Assembly: GCA_014773175.1 (NCBI GenBank)
Contig: VXCM01002167.1
Span: 124,001-188,000 of the forward strand
Direction: 5' to 3'
Source: Lucifuga dentata
Lineage: Eukaryota; Chordata; Actinopteri; Ophidiiformes; Bythitidae
DNA length: 64,000 nt
Shown here: in pieces, positions 42,921 to 54,700 of the stretch
How the letters are laid out: each line of letters starts with the position of its first letter
How positions within the stretch are numbered: the first letter of the stretch is position 1
Translations under genes and position numbers: made by a program
The notes under the pieces: model-generated
Told to the model about the DNA's origin: nothing
The model's database searches: none
What the model saw: the letters and a program-made list of their open reading frames with translations, nothing else

Positions 42921-43049
42921 GTCCTCTTCACTTCTGTCTTCGCTTTTTTTTTTAAAGGTGACCAGGCTGGAGACTCGGCGGAGANGTCCTCTTCACTTCT
43001 GTCTTCGCTTTTTTTTTTAAAGGTGACCAGGCTGGAGACTCGGCGGAGA
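42921..43049. repeat. 64-bp exact direct duplication around an N, over the ETV1 exon 2 acceptor
   Basis: 42921-42984 and 42986-43049 are identical, N at 42985. Each contains a T-run, an aaag acceptor and the first bases of the exon (gtgaccaggctggagactcg). It is almost certainly an assembly duplication. It would falsely suggest two alternative acceptors. Confidence 0.9.
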
Positions 43050-43071
43050 CGCTGCAAACTGCTTGTGCAGA

Positions 43072-43116
43072 ATGAATGGATTTCACGACCAACAAGTGCC
43101 TTACTGTAATTCAAAA
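43072..43116 (+). CDS. ETV1: ETV1 coding exon 1
   Basis: Start codon plus 14 codons ([15 protein letters not shown]), donor AAAA|gtgagt. The likely transcript exon runs from 43023, after the aaag acceptor. Human ETV1 breaks from the common sequence at the same Tyr (VPY|MVTNSQ), so the CNSK end may be specific to fish. Confidence 0.9.
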
Positions 43117-44303
43117 GTGAGTGATCATGTGTTTAAAAGAGCAGGAAGCAAATCAGATAACAGATGCACACGCACATATCCGTTTCCAACCTGTAAATCT
43201 ATTAGGGAAACATGCTTTATCCTTGTCCATCCATCTTTTCTTGTAACTGCATCTTGTATTTGTTGTATACTCTCATCTTCTCCTTTTGCTGTTATCTCAT
43301 TTTTCCCTCACCCATTTAAGTTTCATCTAATTCTCAAAGATAAACAACTAAACAAAAGAGCCTTCTTTTTTTTTTTTTTTTTTTTTTAAATGCAACTTAA
43401 AACTTCATTTTTAGGAAGCGTGTGCACCTGTGCTTGGGTGTGAGCTGTAGCCAACAAACAATCTCTGCTCCACAGAGTAAGAAAAAAAATTGATTTGTGT
43501 CTTTTTTTTTTTTTCAATTCTTTGCAGAAGCAACGCGAAAAGACAACAAGCAAGGAGAGACCGGCAAATGACAAAAAGAGAAAATTCATTAAGTCCAACC
43601 TGGCCCTGGACACTGAAGGTAGGAGGAGGCAGAGAGAAAGCTAATTTCACGGCTCCTAAACATTTAGCAAAATTCAATTGGTTTGTGGCCACCTGCACGC
43701 CTAAGTACAGAATCTCAATTACAACACAGCGGCCTGTGAAGATTCTCACAAGCCTTCTGTCAGTGGTCAGAGACACAAATTGACTTGTTATTAGCTGCGC
43801 ACGTGCCCACTGGGCTCCAACGGTGCTGACAGCACATCAGCCCGACAACAATGAAGCCAGTTGTTTCTTAATGCCTCTCCTGGGCCTTTAACTGTGTGTT
43901 TTTTTTTTTTTTGTTTGTTTTGTTTTTTACTTTCTTCAACCATTGTTCTCCACTTCTGTTCCCCTTCCAGAGCTCTTTCAGGACCTCAGTCAGCTGCAGG
44001 AGACTTGGCTGGCAGAAGGTGAGTGTTTTAAAGCTTTAACGCTTGAAGAGTAAAAGGAGGAGAGATGGGTAANACCGAGGAGGCTCTACCAAGAGAGTGT
44101 CATCACAAATTACCAGAAGAAGGCTCTCCGACGCTCACTGTCTCTCCTGCTTTTGGCAAGAGCTAACACAGCGCACGCCAGCCGCCGCCACCACCTCCAC
44201 CAGAGCTCTGCTGTAGCCTACCAGCTCCCTCTCCCTCTCTCTCTATCTCTCACACACGCATTCACTCAATCCCTCTCTCACTCTCTCTCACCTGCTCTCT
44301 CCC

Positions 44304-44350
<47 letters not shown>

Positions 44351-47300
44351 TTCCTCTCAGCACACCTCTCTATCTTTTACAGCTGTATCATCACATATTC
44401 TTCAGTTTCTTTCCTTGGCGGGAAAAAAAAAGAATGGATCTATAATTTTTTTTTTTTTTTTANATTTTTTTTTTTTTTTTAATTAATGATGTCCCGTAAA
44501 AGACTCAGTCTCCCACAGCCGACTTTTTGAATTCTTTTTTTTTTCACATATTTTTTTTAGTTATTTATCTCTTTCTTTGCTTTTCATATATATTTTTTCT
44601 CTAATGGCAAGACTTGGTCGTTGTGGTCTAACTGAGACGTGATGCTTCAGGATTTAAGCGCGAGTGTCCTCTTTCCACCGTGTCTGCAACACCGAAGTTT
44701 TGGTTAGTGCTCAATATTGATCATATGTTTTTGCTTTGACTGTTTTAAAATGCATGTGTCAGTGGATGTGCATGTTCAGCTTAGTTTATGCCCTGAGTTT
44801 TGGTATTCCTGTCTCGCTAAGGTACAATATATTTGAATATTGCATGTATTCTGAAAGTTTCTGTCACATTGGAGAGAGTTGGGCATTTTACACTGCAATG
44901 TGAAGTGATAATTAGCGGATAGGAGCAAATTTTAACAGGCATAATGTGAGTCATTTTTGATTGTGTTAGTATAAAATTAAAAGGCAGGCAGATTTTAGCC
45001 TGTTTTTGCATGTATATCTATATCTATATCTATAGATATATATTTATTATCTTGTACCATCTAAAAAGTAAAACAAAATGTTACTATTATCTCTGCAAAT
45101 TAGGACTATTACTAATATAAAAAAATAAGTTTGTCAAACATTGTGGAAAATTGTTCTTCATTGGACATTATTTTCATATACAATGTCACACAAAGTAAGC
45201 CTTGTTATTAAATTTATGTATTTTATGATAATTAAAAAATATATTTTCTCATATCCAGGAAGTTCTGTTTTGCAGATTTATAATTTATTCTTTTACTTGT
45301 TTCCCACTGGAATTTGAATAGACTGGCAAACTCTAATAGGGCACACATGTATTATTTAAGCATTTAAATTAGTGTAAAACAAGTCAATTACAACTTCTTA
45401 TTTTTGAAAATTAAATTTCGCTATTATACAATTACAGTAACAAAGTGACAGTCCACCTTGTATTTATTTATCCTCTTAATCAATGCTCCCTCAGATTATA
45501 GAGCCATAATTGAAGTTATAAAGTAGAGCTCTCATAGTATAAGTGAATAAGCAAATAAACTTTAATAATAAACTTTAATACTTTTTTAAGAGTCTTAACA
45601 TGTCTTCTGGAAAGGTGTGAAGAAAAATTGGGCTCACACCCTTTACACAGGTGAAGACTCCATCATTTAAAGGAGCCATCTATTCTTTAACACGTTTAAA
45701 AGTGCTCGCCGTGAAACCCAAAGCTTTTAAAAAATGAAAAGTATGCTTTGGAACAGATATTGGAGTACTTCTGCAGACTCTGAGCAGCAGTTAGATTGCG
45801 AGGCAGCGCGGCGCTCACCGCAGGGCGTGTAAAAGAATAAGACACGATTTTAATATTTCAGTATCCGAGCGAGGAAAAGAGACGGCGGCCGCTGATAAGA
45901 GGTATTACCGTTAAAGATTACAGTTCTGCCTGTCATGGATCAATGTGATGATGTACGCTTCAACATTGTAGATTTAATGAATGACTTCCTGTCCATTAAG
46001 ATGAAAAGGAATCTCTTCCCATTTTTAAGATTTATTAGTTCAGGTAATTGGAATAAGAGCAGGAATTATGAGAAATGGAGTGAATTTCTGACACAGACCA
46101 GGAGGTTGAAGGTGGTTTGTCACCTGATGGACGTATGTTTAACCCCCCCAATCACACCTACAACCAGTCCAACCGGGTTTTGGAGTCAGTTCAGTGCTTT
46201 TCGAAATATTCTAATTTTCCTGCCATAAAAAAGGAACACACTTTTTGTGGTTTTGCAGATTTTTTCCCACTTTGATTTCTCTGTGAAAATTAGTTTTAGC
46301 AGCGTGATGTACGATTGAAATGCCAATCGACTGTCCCACTCAACATCTCTTATCCAAAATCCTGTTTCTGTTTCACTAAACGTGTAAATTTAAGCGGTCA
46401 GGCGTAGCGGGCGCCTTCACTTCTCCCTTTTTTCCCTTCTGTCCCTCTCCTTCTCTTTTTTGTTTTGTGAATGGCGGCAGATTTCCAGCTTTGCCGATCT
46501 CCCCCGGAGTTTGTTGCAGGGATCAGTTGGCTCATTCACAGACTGAGACCGGTGACTCATCCATCCTGTACTTCCTCTTTGTGCTTTCTACTTTTTTGTT
46601 TTTCATCTCTTTGTGTCCCCTTCCAACTTCAGCTTCTCTGAAGTTTCTGTGAATTTTGTGTATTTTGTTTTGTAACAGCGAGATTAGAGCTGTTACTGAA
46701 ATTAACGCTCGTTTCCATTTTTAGTTTTCATTGTGGCTTCAGTTTGGCAAATTTAGCTGTTGTCATTCTAAATACTGGTGGGAAATCGGTTTCCTTTATA
46801 CCTAGTTTTGCTTTTAGTCACAGGTTTATGAATAAAAAAAAAAGTAATCCAGTAAACTGTGCTCTTTCTGCAAAGTGGTCTTTTGTAAAAGCTTTGTGTC
46901 CTGGTTGTTTTCCATATCAAGAGAAATCCAACCAGGCTACAATACATACTTTTGTATTTGAAAAGATCATTCATAGTATAAGGAAGTTAAAATATAAAAA
47001 AATCTGGCATTTATGTGTCTTTGTTGCTCGTTTTACCCCCATGACATTGTTTGGAATTATGGATCCATTTTTCCTCTTGTTCCGTTGATTGTTTACTCTC
47101 ATCAATTCACACCTCTGGCGAGAAAAACACATCAAGGATCATATCAAGAGTGTCTAAAATGGCAAAATGGTGATTTTTTTTTTTTTTTTTTTTAATATTA
47201 GGACCTATAGACATGTTGAGACATGTTACTGATTCTGTGATAATGAGAATCCACCCCATTGTGTGTATAAATAGAAGTGCTAATGACAGATTTAAATCTC

Positions 47301-48694
47301 CTTTTGCCTTTCGCCAGAGTTGAAACTTCAGGGACATTAAAAAAAAACTGTCACCGAGTGTAAATATGTGTGATATAAATATGTACATGCCTAATTGGAC
47401 CCGGAGCGGAGGAAGCTTCATTATTTTAGCATTATCCTGAGTGCAGGGGCGTTGGAAGCATAGGTGAGGCATCGGAGGTTTGGAACAGACCTAACTCGGT
47501 AGGTACAGGTGGATTCACCAGTAGGGAAGAAGCCAATTAGATACTGTTAACAATGGGTGTTTGGCTGCTGGCAAGCACAGAGAGCCGAGGCTACAGAGCA
47601 GTCAATGGACAAGGCGACCTCAGGAAGTGGAATTAGGCGGTAGACGGTCACCTAAAGCAAAATATGATCTCCCACACAGGCTGGCATTTAAAATGGGCTT
47701 TAATTGTGCAGCTTCTTTGACTGGAACACATGCAAAGGTGCTGCACGACACATTTCAAGGTTATGTTGGATATTAGATATTGTTAGTGTGATTTTGTTGA
47801 ATTTCCTCTTTGTTAGCTTTCTTAACAAGTATTTATTTTTTTTCTATTATAGAGTCCTTAAAGTCTCGCTGGCTGATAACAAGTTAGAATATGCCAGAGT
47901 ACTGATGCTGTTTCAAACTGTTTTTACTATAAAGCATTTTATAGGAATTTAGTCTCTATATCATGAAAAAAGGCACTTGATTACCAAAAAAACTTTGATT
48001 AGTATAAACTGAAATGACGTTACTGCAATGTCACTTTTATTTAGGAAAATCAGACATTTAGGACTCAATAATAGACAAAAATTACTTGATAAGGCAATTT
48101 TTGCAGTTTGGCATTGTTAAACCATGTTTTTTAAAAAAGCACCAAAGAGAAAAAAAAATATAACCCCCTTATTCCTGTAAAGCATATTTTGTACAGATGT
48201 TTTCTTTCACCAAAAGCAGAAGCAAACAATGATGGGATAGGCCAGCATAATATCCCAGGAGGCTGTTTGCCAGAGGACGGATTGGGCTGTTGAGAGATGT
48301 GATCAATGCAGCGTTGTCCATCATCATCAGAAAACAATCATTCCCTTTCTTCTTCTCTGCTTATGTCTTTAGCTCAAGTTCCCGACAATGACGAGCAGTT
48401 TGTTCCAGACTTCCAGACTGAAAACTGTGAGTAAGAGACCACATCGCCTTTCTCTGCGTCTGTGTGTTTGTGCATGTGATAGTGCCGATGTGCGTATGTG
48501 TGTGTGTGTGTGTGAGAACATCTGTGGTGTTTTTTTTCACTCGTCTGTCTCGACTCATCTGTTTGCACTCGGTGAGAGTGCACGTGGCAGTGTGTGTTTT
48601 TCCGTGTCTCTCGGTACCCTCACCTTTGCTCGTTCAAGTGCTCTCTTGAGAGTTGCAGTAATCTTGCGGGTAGGCAGACAGATGCATGGGTGGG

Positions 48695-48732
<38 letters not shown>

Positions 48733-48760
48733 TTCTCTCTCTCCTCCACCACCACTGANG

Positions 48761-48798
<38 letters not shown>

Positions 48799-51700
48799 TT
48801 CTCTCTCTCCTCCACCACCACTGACATATTATTATTACACTGTGATATATTTGCATAAGAAAACATCAAAATATTGTGGTTGATTTTTCACGGAGTTGAA
48901 GTGATTATTTTTAACTCCGGGAAGGCTAAACTGGAGTCACCTGATGGCTGTTTTCTTTCTTTTCTTTTTTTTTTTTTAACAAATTTCTCATCTTACAAAA
49001 TCTTCCTCGTGATCTTTTCTTCTTAGAACTTCTTTTTTAAACAAGCTATCAACTGTGTGGTTATATTTTTAAAATCCTGCGATGAAGTATTAATACCTCT
49101 ACCAAGGAGGTTATGTTTCCACCCACATCTGTTGGCTGGTTTGTTTGGTTTCTAGCAGGATGACTCAAACAGTTATGAACCACTTTTAACAAAACTAAAT
49201 GGACCTGGGAAGAAGCCATTATATTTTAGTGGCAGTTCTTTCTCTTTCAGCACAAGAAAAATATTGCCTCGGCTTGTTTGGCCTTGGTGGAGGTATTACT
49301 ACATTTATTCCTGGCTTGTTGGCCTTTTCATCCTCTCATCCTTTTCTGACTTAGTGTTAGCAGGCCATTTTGGCGATGAAATCGTGCTTAAATTTTTCTC
49401 TTATACAAGTTTTATTTTGCAAAAGCGCAAACACGGCTCCTGAGGATATTTCTTCCACCTGACATAAATGGATTTTACTTGCAGTAGTCAGGATGTGCTA
49501 GTTAGCCATCGTTCACCTGGCCGTGCACAGTGATTGCATACAAGGTTGGTGACTTGGCAACGTCCACTTTTGGAGGAAGTAGTGCCAAGGTGGGGACAGA
49601 AATGGAGCGAGTGGAGCTCAGTGGGACCCAGAGCTAGCACATGTCTTTCAGACGAGCCAAAAGACCCGTACGACTGTGAGAAAGACACGAAACCGCATGT
49701 CCACCATCTTCACCGTGTCCTCAACGCCCTTTAACCTGATCAACAAACTTGTACAAAATGCAGAAACAAGACTTATTAATGGAAGAAGGAAAAAAAAACA
49801 GGATCATATTTAATCTTCCTAGTTTCAGAGTGTATCCTGAAATTATACCAGTTAGAGATAAAATGGGTAATAATATTAAGACAGGTACAGATTGGCATCA
49901 AGGTATAATCACAGACCTTTTAACTCCATGCAAGCCAGATCACAGCCTGAGATCCTTGCTCAGATTCCTGTTGGCGCTCTAGATTAAAAACCATAGTGGT
50001 CCTGTTTTGTTTGCCATCAAGGCTCAGAACGAAAACCTGAGCCTTTGTTTACCTTGACTCGTCTTTAGATTTCTTGCCTTGATTTACACACTGTAGCAGC
50101 GGATGCAGCAGCTGTGCGGCAGCCTGTGTCCTCACGGCCGACCTTCGGGTGTGGATTAACCCACCCTAATATCCAAGATGGAGGAGTAGTGTGGTAGAGC
50201 GGAGAACCAGAGGTCACCGAGACTGTCCTGTTGTCCTTCAGAGGTAGCCAGGGCGGGTGGCCACTGTGGCAGGAGACTGCTGACCATCTGAATTGTCCTG
50301 TTGGCAACCTGCAGCAGACTGGAGAGGCAATAACAGATGGCGGGAGGGTGAGGGCACCGTAGTTGGGCGCTCGAGCAGGCATCCCAGCCGGCAGCTCTCC
50401 CATATGGGTTTCACCGAACCGAGAGATGGAGGGGCAGACGTAGAGAAAGGGCGAGAGATGGAGGGAGAGAAGGAAATAAAGGAGAGAAATATCAAGCGAA
50501 AGAGATGGTATTTCAGGCACAGATACTCAAGAAAATCACACTTGATTTTGCAGTTATTCATTCATTCTAGAAGTTCTTGATTTTCTACGACATATTAGAA
50601 AAGTCATATAATTCTAGAAAATAAGAGGGGGGGGGGGGNGGGGGGGGGATCATTTAGGAAGAAAAACTCTGGTATAATTAATTTTCAAAAATATTCTGTA
50701 AATATTCAATTGAAGAAATATTTATATAAACCTAGTAAAAAATTTTGAAAAAAAATATTGAACAAAGAAAAATTATTTGTTTTAAATAATTGGGTCTAGA
50801 AAATTCTTCCGCATTATATTGTCATGTGATCCATTTTATTGAGTCCTTCACACTGACTCTGTAAACAACAAATAAAGCCTATAAAATGGAAAAAGATTGT
50901 TTTCAAGTTTGTAAAATTTGTTATCCAGTCCTGTAAAGAATATTAAAGCCAAATTCAATGAAAAGTAAAATTGTTAAAATGACTGCTAGCATTTGTTTGG
51001 TGGCTAGCTAGTTTGCTAATATTTTAAGCATGCTGGTAGCATGTTGCTAATGAAATAGATAATTGGCTAAAAGGAACATTTGTTTTAGTTGAATTTCATG
51101 CTAGCATGGATATGAATTCTATTGTTACAACAAGAAATGCATTAAAATCTACAAAATCATGTTGGATTTACATACATTTAGATTTATATGTAGTTCAAAC
51201 CAATTTTTTTTTTAAATTTTTAAATTTTATTTTTAGCTAATTGTCTCAGAACCCATTTCAAATTAGCTTCTTTGTTCTTTTACTTAGATAATTTTTACAC
51301 AGAATTTTTCATAATTTTGCCATTGCCTTAATTAATATAAACAGCAGTCCTAAAGTAATAGTAATTATACTTTTGTAAGATATCTTGGTTAAATTTCAGA
51401 TGATATTAAGAAAAGGAAACAGAAAAAAAAATCACAGGCAGAGCAAGAAATACATACGACTCCTAATAATTAAAGGGACAAAGATTAGCCTATACTGGGA
51501 TATGGCGTTTTATCTAAATTCCAACATAAAAGAGATTAATCAAGGTTAAATCAGTCCAAACAAGTGGATTTAAGCTATTTGAGTAGCTTAAATAGAAAAA
51601 GTGTTGAGATGTGTTGTAGAGTCGAAAATCATATCAGAAAGGCAGGTTTGAGTTTTTCTTTTTACTCTTCCCCAGCTGTTATTACATGTAATGTATTCTA

Positions 51701-54700
51701 TAATCCTAGAAATGTATCATGTCTGGAGAACAAATAGCAGTTTCCCTCAAGTCGACTTTGTGTTCTCCATCCGTCCAGCACAGAAACAGCATGTGAGCAT
51801 CCTCGAAGCGAATTGTGTCCTCGGGCTGAAGGTGGAGAAGGAGAATTTTCTTTGTCTCAAACTCCAACACAGATGCCTACCATTAGCATAACTTAGCGGG
51901 AAACGAAGGAGTAGAGGAGGTGTAAAATGAGGCCACACGTAAGCAGCAGATCTGAGCCTCTAACATTTAACAGCGAAGACGAGCACCTACAGTAGGTGAA
52001 AATGGAATGGGAGGTTTTTCGCTGTTGCCAAAAGACCTGAATTTTTTTTTTGTGAATGGACTGGAGAATTATCTGCCAAACGAAGGCTCTGGTTCTGCCA
52101 AAACACACAATATGTTGAGAAAACACAACAGCTGGACCTAAGGGTTTTATATATATATACATAAAGTTAGAATCAATATCCAGCAATATATTTTTTTCAA
52201 TATGTGAACACTTTATCTTTGGCTATTTCAGTCAGAGACTGCTGCTGAATCTCATGAAAAAAACAATGAAAATGGCATTAAATTTGAGTTAATGGCACAG
52301 AAAAATAACATTTGCATTGAAAATAGACCCAGTAATTGTTCTAACTGCTTCTTCTTTTAAACACCCTACCATCTCAGTTAATCAATATGTAGATAATGAG
52401 AGCAATCAAGCAGTGATGGGCATGACATTCTGGACTAAAAAGGAAGTCTCTGTTTCAGTCAGAGGCAATGCCCTCGCTATTGATTTGTGTACCTTGGCAC
52501 CCCGCTGACGAAATCTATTGTGACATTTCCATTTCTAATTTAAGGCCCTCACCTTGAGCCCATGTGAACCTGTTGTTAATATTGCAGCTGATGTGGCGCT
52601 CATAGTTTAATGGCAGAACGGCAGAATTGCTTTCATACAGTCATATGCATGCATGATGTTTACTAGCTCACAGACTTACTTTGATTTGGTGTAAAATGAT
52701 GAAAAGGACACTCTGATACAAACCTCTAAGGCGTCCAAAAAACAAGCTCATGTACGTTTATTGTTTTTCATGGTTAAAGTGATGGTTGATTGTGACGTTA
52801 GCGGCCAAAGCTAACGTATTGTTTTGACTTCATAAACCCTTAACGAAGCTCTCCCATGCCAGCATCGTCAAAGGTCTCCCCTCAGGAAATGTCTCTTTGA
52901 CCTCCGATCGATGACCCGGAAAGGTCAGGCCCCCAGCAAGGGCTGCGAACAACTCCTGAGCTTTGTCATGCCGGGTCCGTGTGGCCTGTTCCCCGGGGGC
53001 CCGGCTGGGCGTCAGATGGGATGTTGGCAGATAGACTCCTGCTCATACAGCAGCTGTCAGTCAGGCGTGAGAAAACGCCCCAAAACATCCTTCATCTCTC
53101 AGCTCCTTAAAAGTTCCTCACAGTCTCCTGCATGTGGGACTTCTTAAAAGTTCCTCTCAGGAAACCAAAACCACAAGGTTTGAATCATTTGCTTCATCAA
53201 ATGTCCAAATGTTTGCACTTTGTTTTCATGAAGAGTTGATGGATTTCCTTCCTCCATTCATAATTTCAGGTCGATTTGTTTTTAAGCCGGCAATTGTCGA
53301 CTTTTAGCCAGTTTGTAACATCAGTCACAAACTTTCTGTCATACATTAGCGAGATTTGACGGAGCCCTGTGGGATTGTCTCACCGCCGTGCACGTCTTTG
53401 TGTGCCGTTGTGGTGAGACGGTGATTCGCGAGGCAACCCGAGCCTGACTTCATTCTGACTGACTGAGTTTTCGTCAGAAGCGCAGCCAATTGGATTAGCG
53501 TTGATCATGACTCAAGATGATGGGATGTTAATCAGGACTGATCAGGCACTTAACAGCCTCTCAGATCACCGGGCTCACTGTGGGGCCATAGGTAGAGAGC
53601 GGGGGCCCCCTTCAGATCAATAGCCCTGTTGTTGTCGTCTGGAACGTATTGACAGCCGGCTGAAAGCAGATAAAGCATTTATAGGAGCTCACCGCACCCT
53701 CCAGGTTTATGATCGTCCTGTTTCACTAACAGACTCCCCATCAGGAACTGACCATACACTTGAGATTTAAAGTGAGTTGACTGTGTAAGCGATGTCCTGA
53801 GACCTTTAGGTAAATGTGCGTGTGTATCTTTTTTTTAACTTTCATTCGTTCAGCATGTGTTGTCTTCATCAGCGATGCTCTGATTCATGTTCAGGCACAA
53901 ACACTTTCCTGGTTATGAAAGTTACAGCATCATACACAGCACAAAGGTTAGACATCACTCTGTCAATACTGCCCTTTAGTTAAATATTGGACATGGTCCA
54001 TTCACGTCATCCACTACAAATACATGAAAGCAGTGCGTAAATGCTGCAGTAAACTTAGATTTTCTTTGATTAAATTATTTAATTGTTTAGTAATAGTTTT
54101 GCACAGGGATTCTTTTGTAGAAAAGCATCCCAGGGTGACACACCTATTGAATAAATGTGCCACAAATTACTACCAACAACCTTAAAAAAATTGTATCGAG
54201 CTTTTAAAGAAAGATATATTTGCCCATGATGGTATAGATGCTGTTTCAAGAGCTTTTTCATGCTGACAGAAATTAAATTCTTTATTTTGCGTTAAAAAAT
54301 ACTCAGCACCTTCAATGTAAAATACCATGCGATCAAAACAAAAAAATCTAATCAAGCAATTGGATTTTGCTAGGCTGTAGTTTGTGGTGTTGTTTATTAG
54401 ATTACATCATATTTTAAGGTATTTCTAATATTTTGATGCTGTGTATATGTGAAAGAGGTGGACAAATCTGTAAATGAGTTTCTCTCTCTTTTTCTGGTGT
54501 AGTGGCTTTCCACGGAATGCAGCTGAAGATCAAGAGGGAGCTGCACAGCCCGTGTTCAGAGCTGAGCTCCAACTGTAGTCAGGAACGGCCCTTCAAACTC
54601 CAGTATGGGGAGAAGTGCCTGTATGTCAGGTGATCACCGCACGACACAAGACTAAAGACAAATATTCCCCAAAAGACTCTTCTTTCAATATGGGCACCCA

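Larger units (their letters stand above)
48427..54502. other. ETV1 intron 4 (6.1 kb)
   Basis: Non-coding. It holds a GT tract, a (CT)n block duplicated around an N (48697-48822), a G-run with an N (50627-50648), AT-rich sequence (50650-51650) and a moderately GC-rich, apparently non-repetitive block (about 53330-53760) that could be a conserved enhancer. No coding sequence recognised. Confidence 0.85.

Noticed and set aside
42921..43049. Duplicated ETV1 exon or alternative acceptor
   Set aside because: Exact copies separated by a single N match the assembly-joint pattern seen at other sites.
45935..46228. 97-codon frame starting [10 protein letters not shown] in ETV1 intron 3
   Set aside because: No homology recognised; AT-rich intron; the ETV1 reading frame is complete without it.
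48388..48883. 156-codon and other Ser/Leu-rich frames on both strands
   Set aside because: Produced by (CT)n and (GT)n tracts and an N-joint duplication.
50065..50580. 151-codon minus-strand frame
   Set aside because: Opposing frames of similar size on the other strand, no recognisable domain, in an ETV1 intron.
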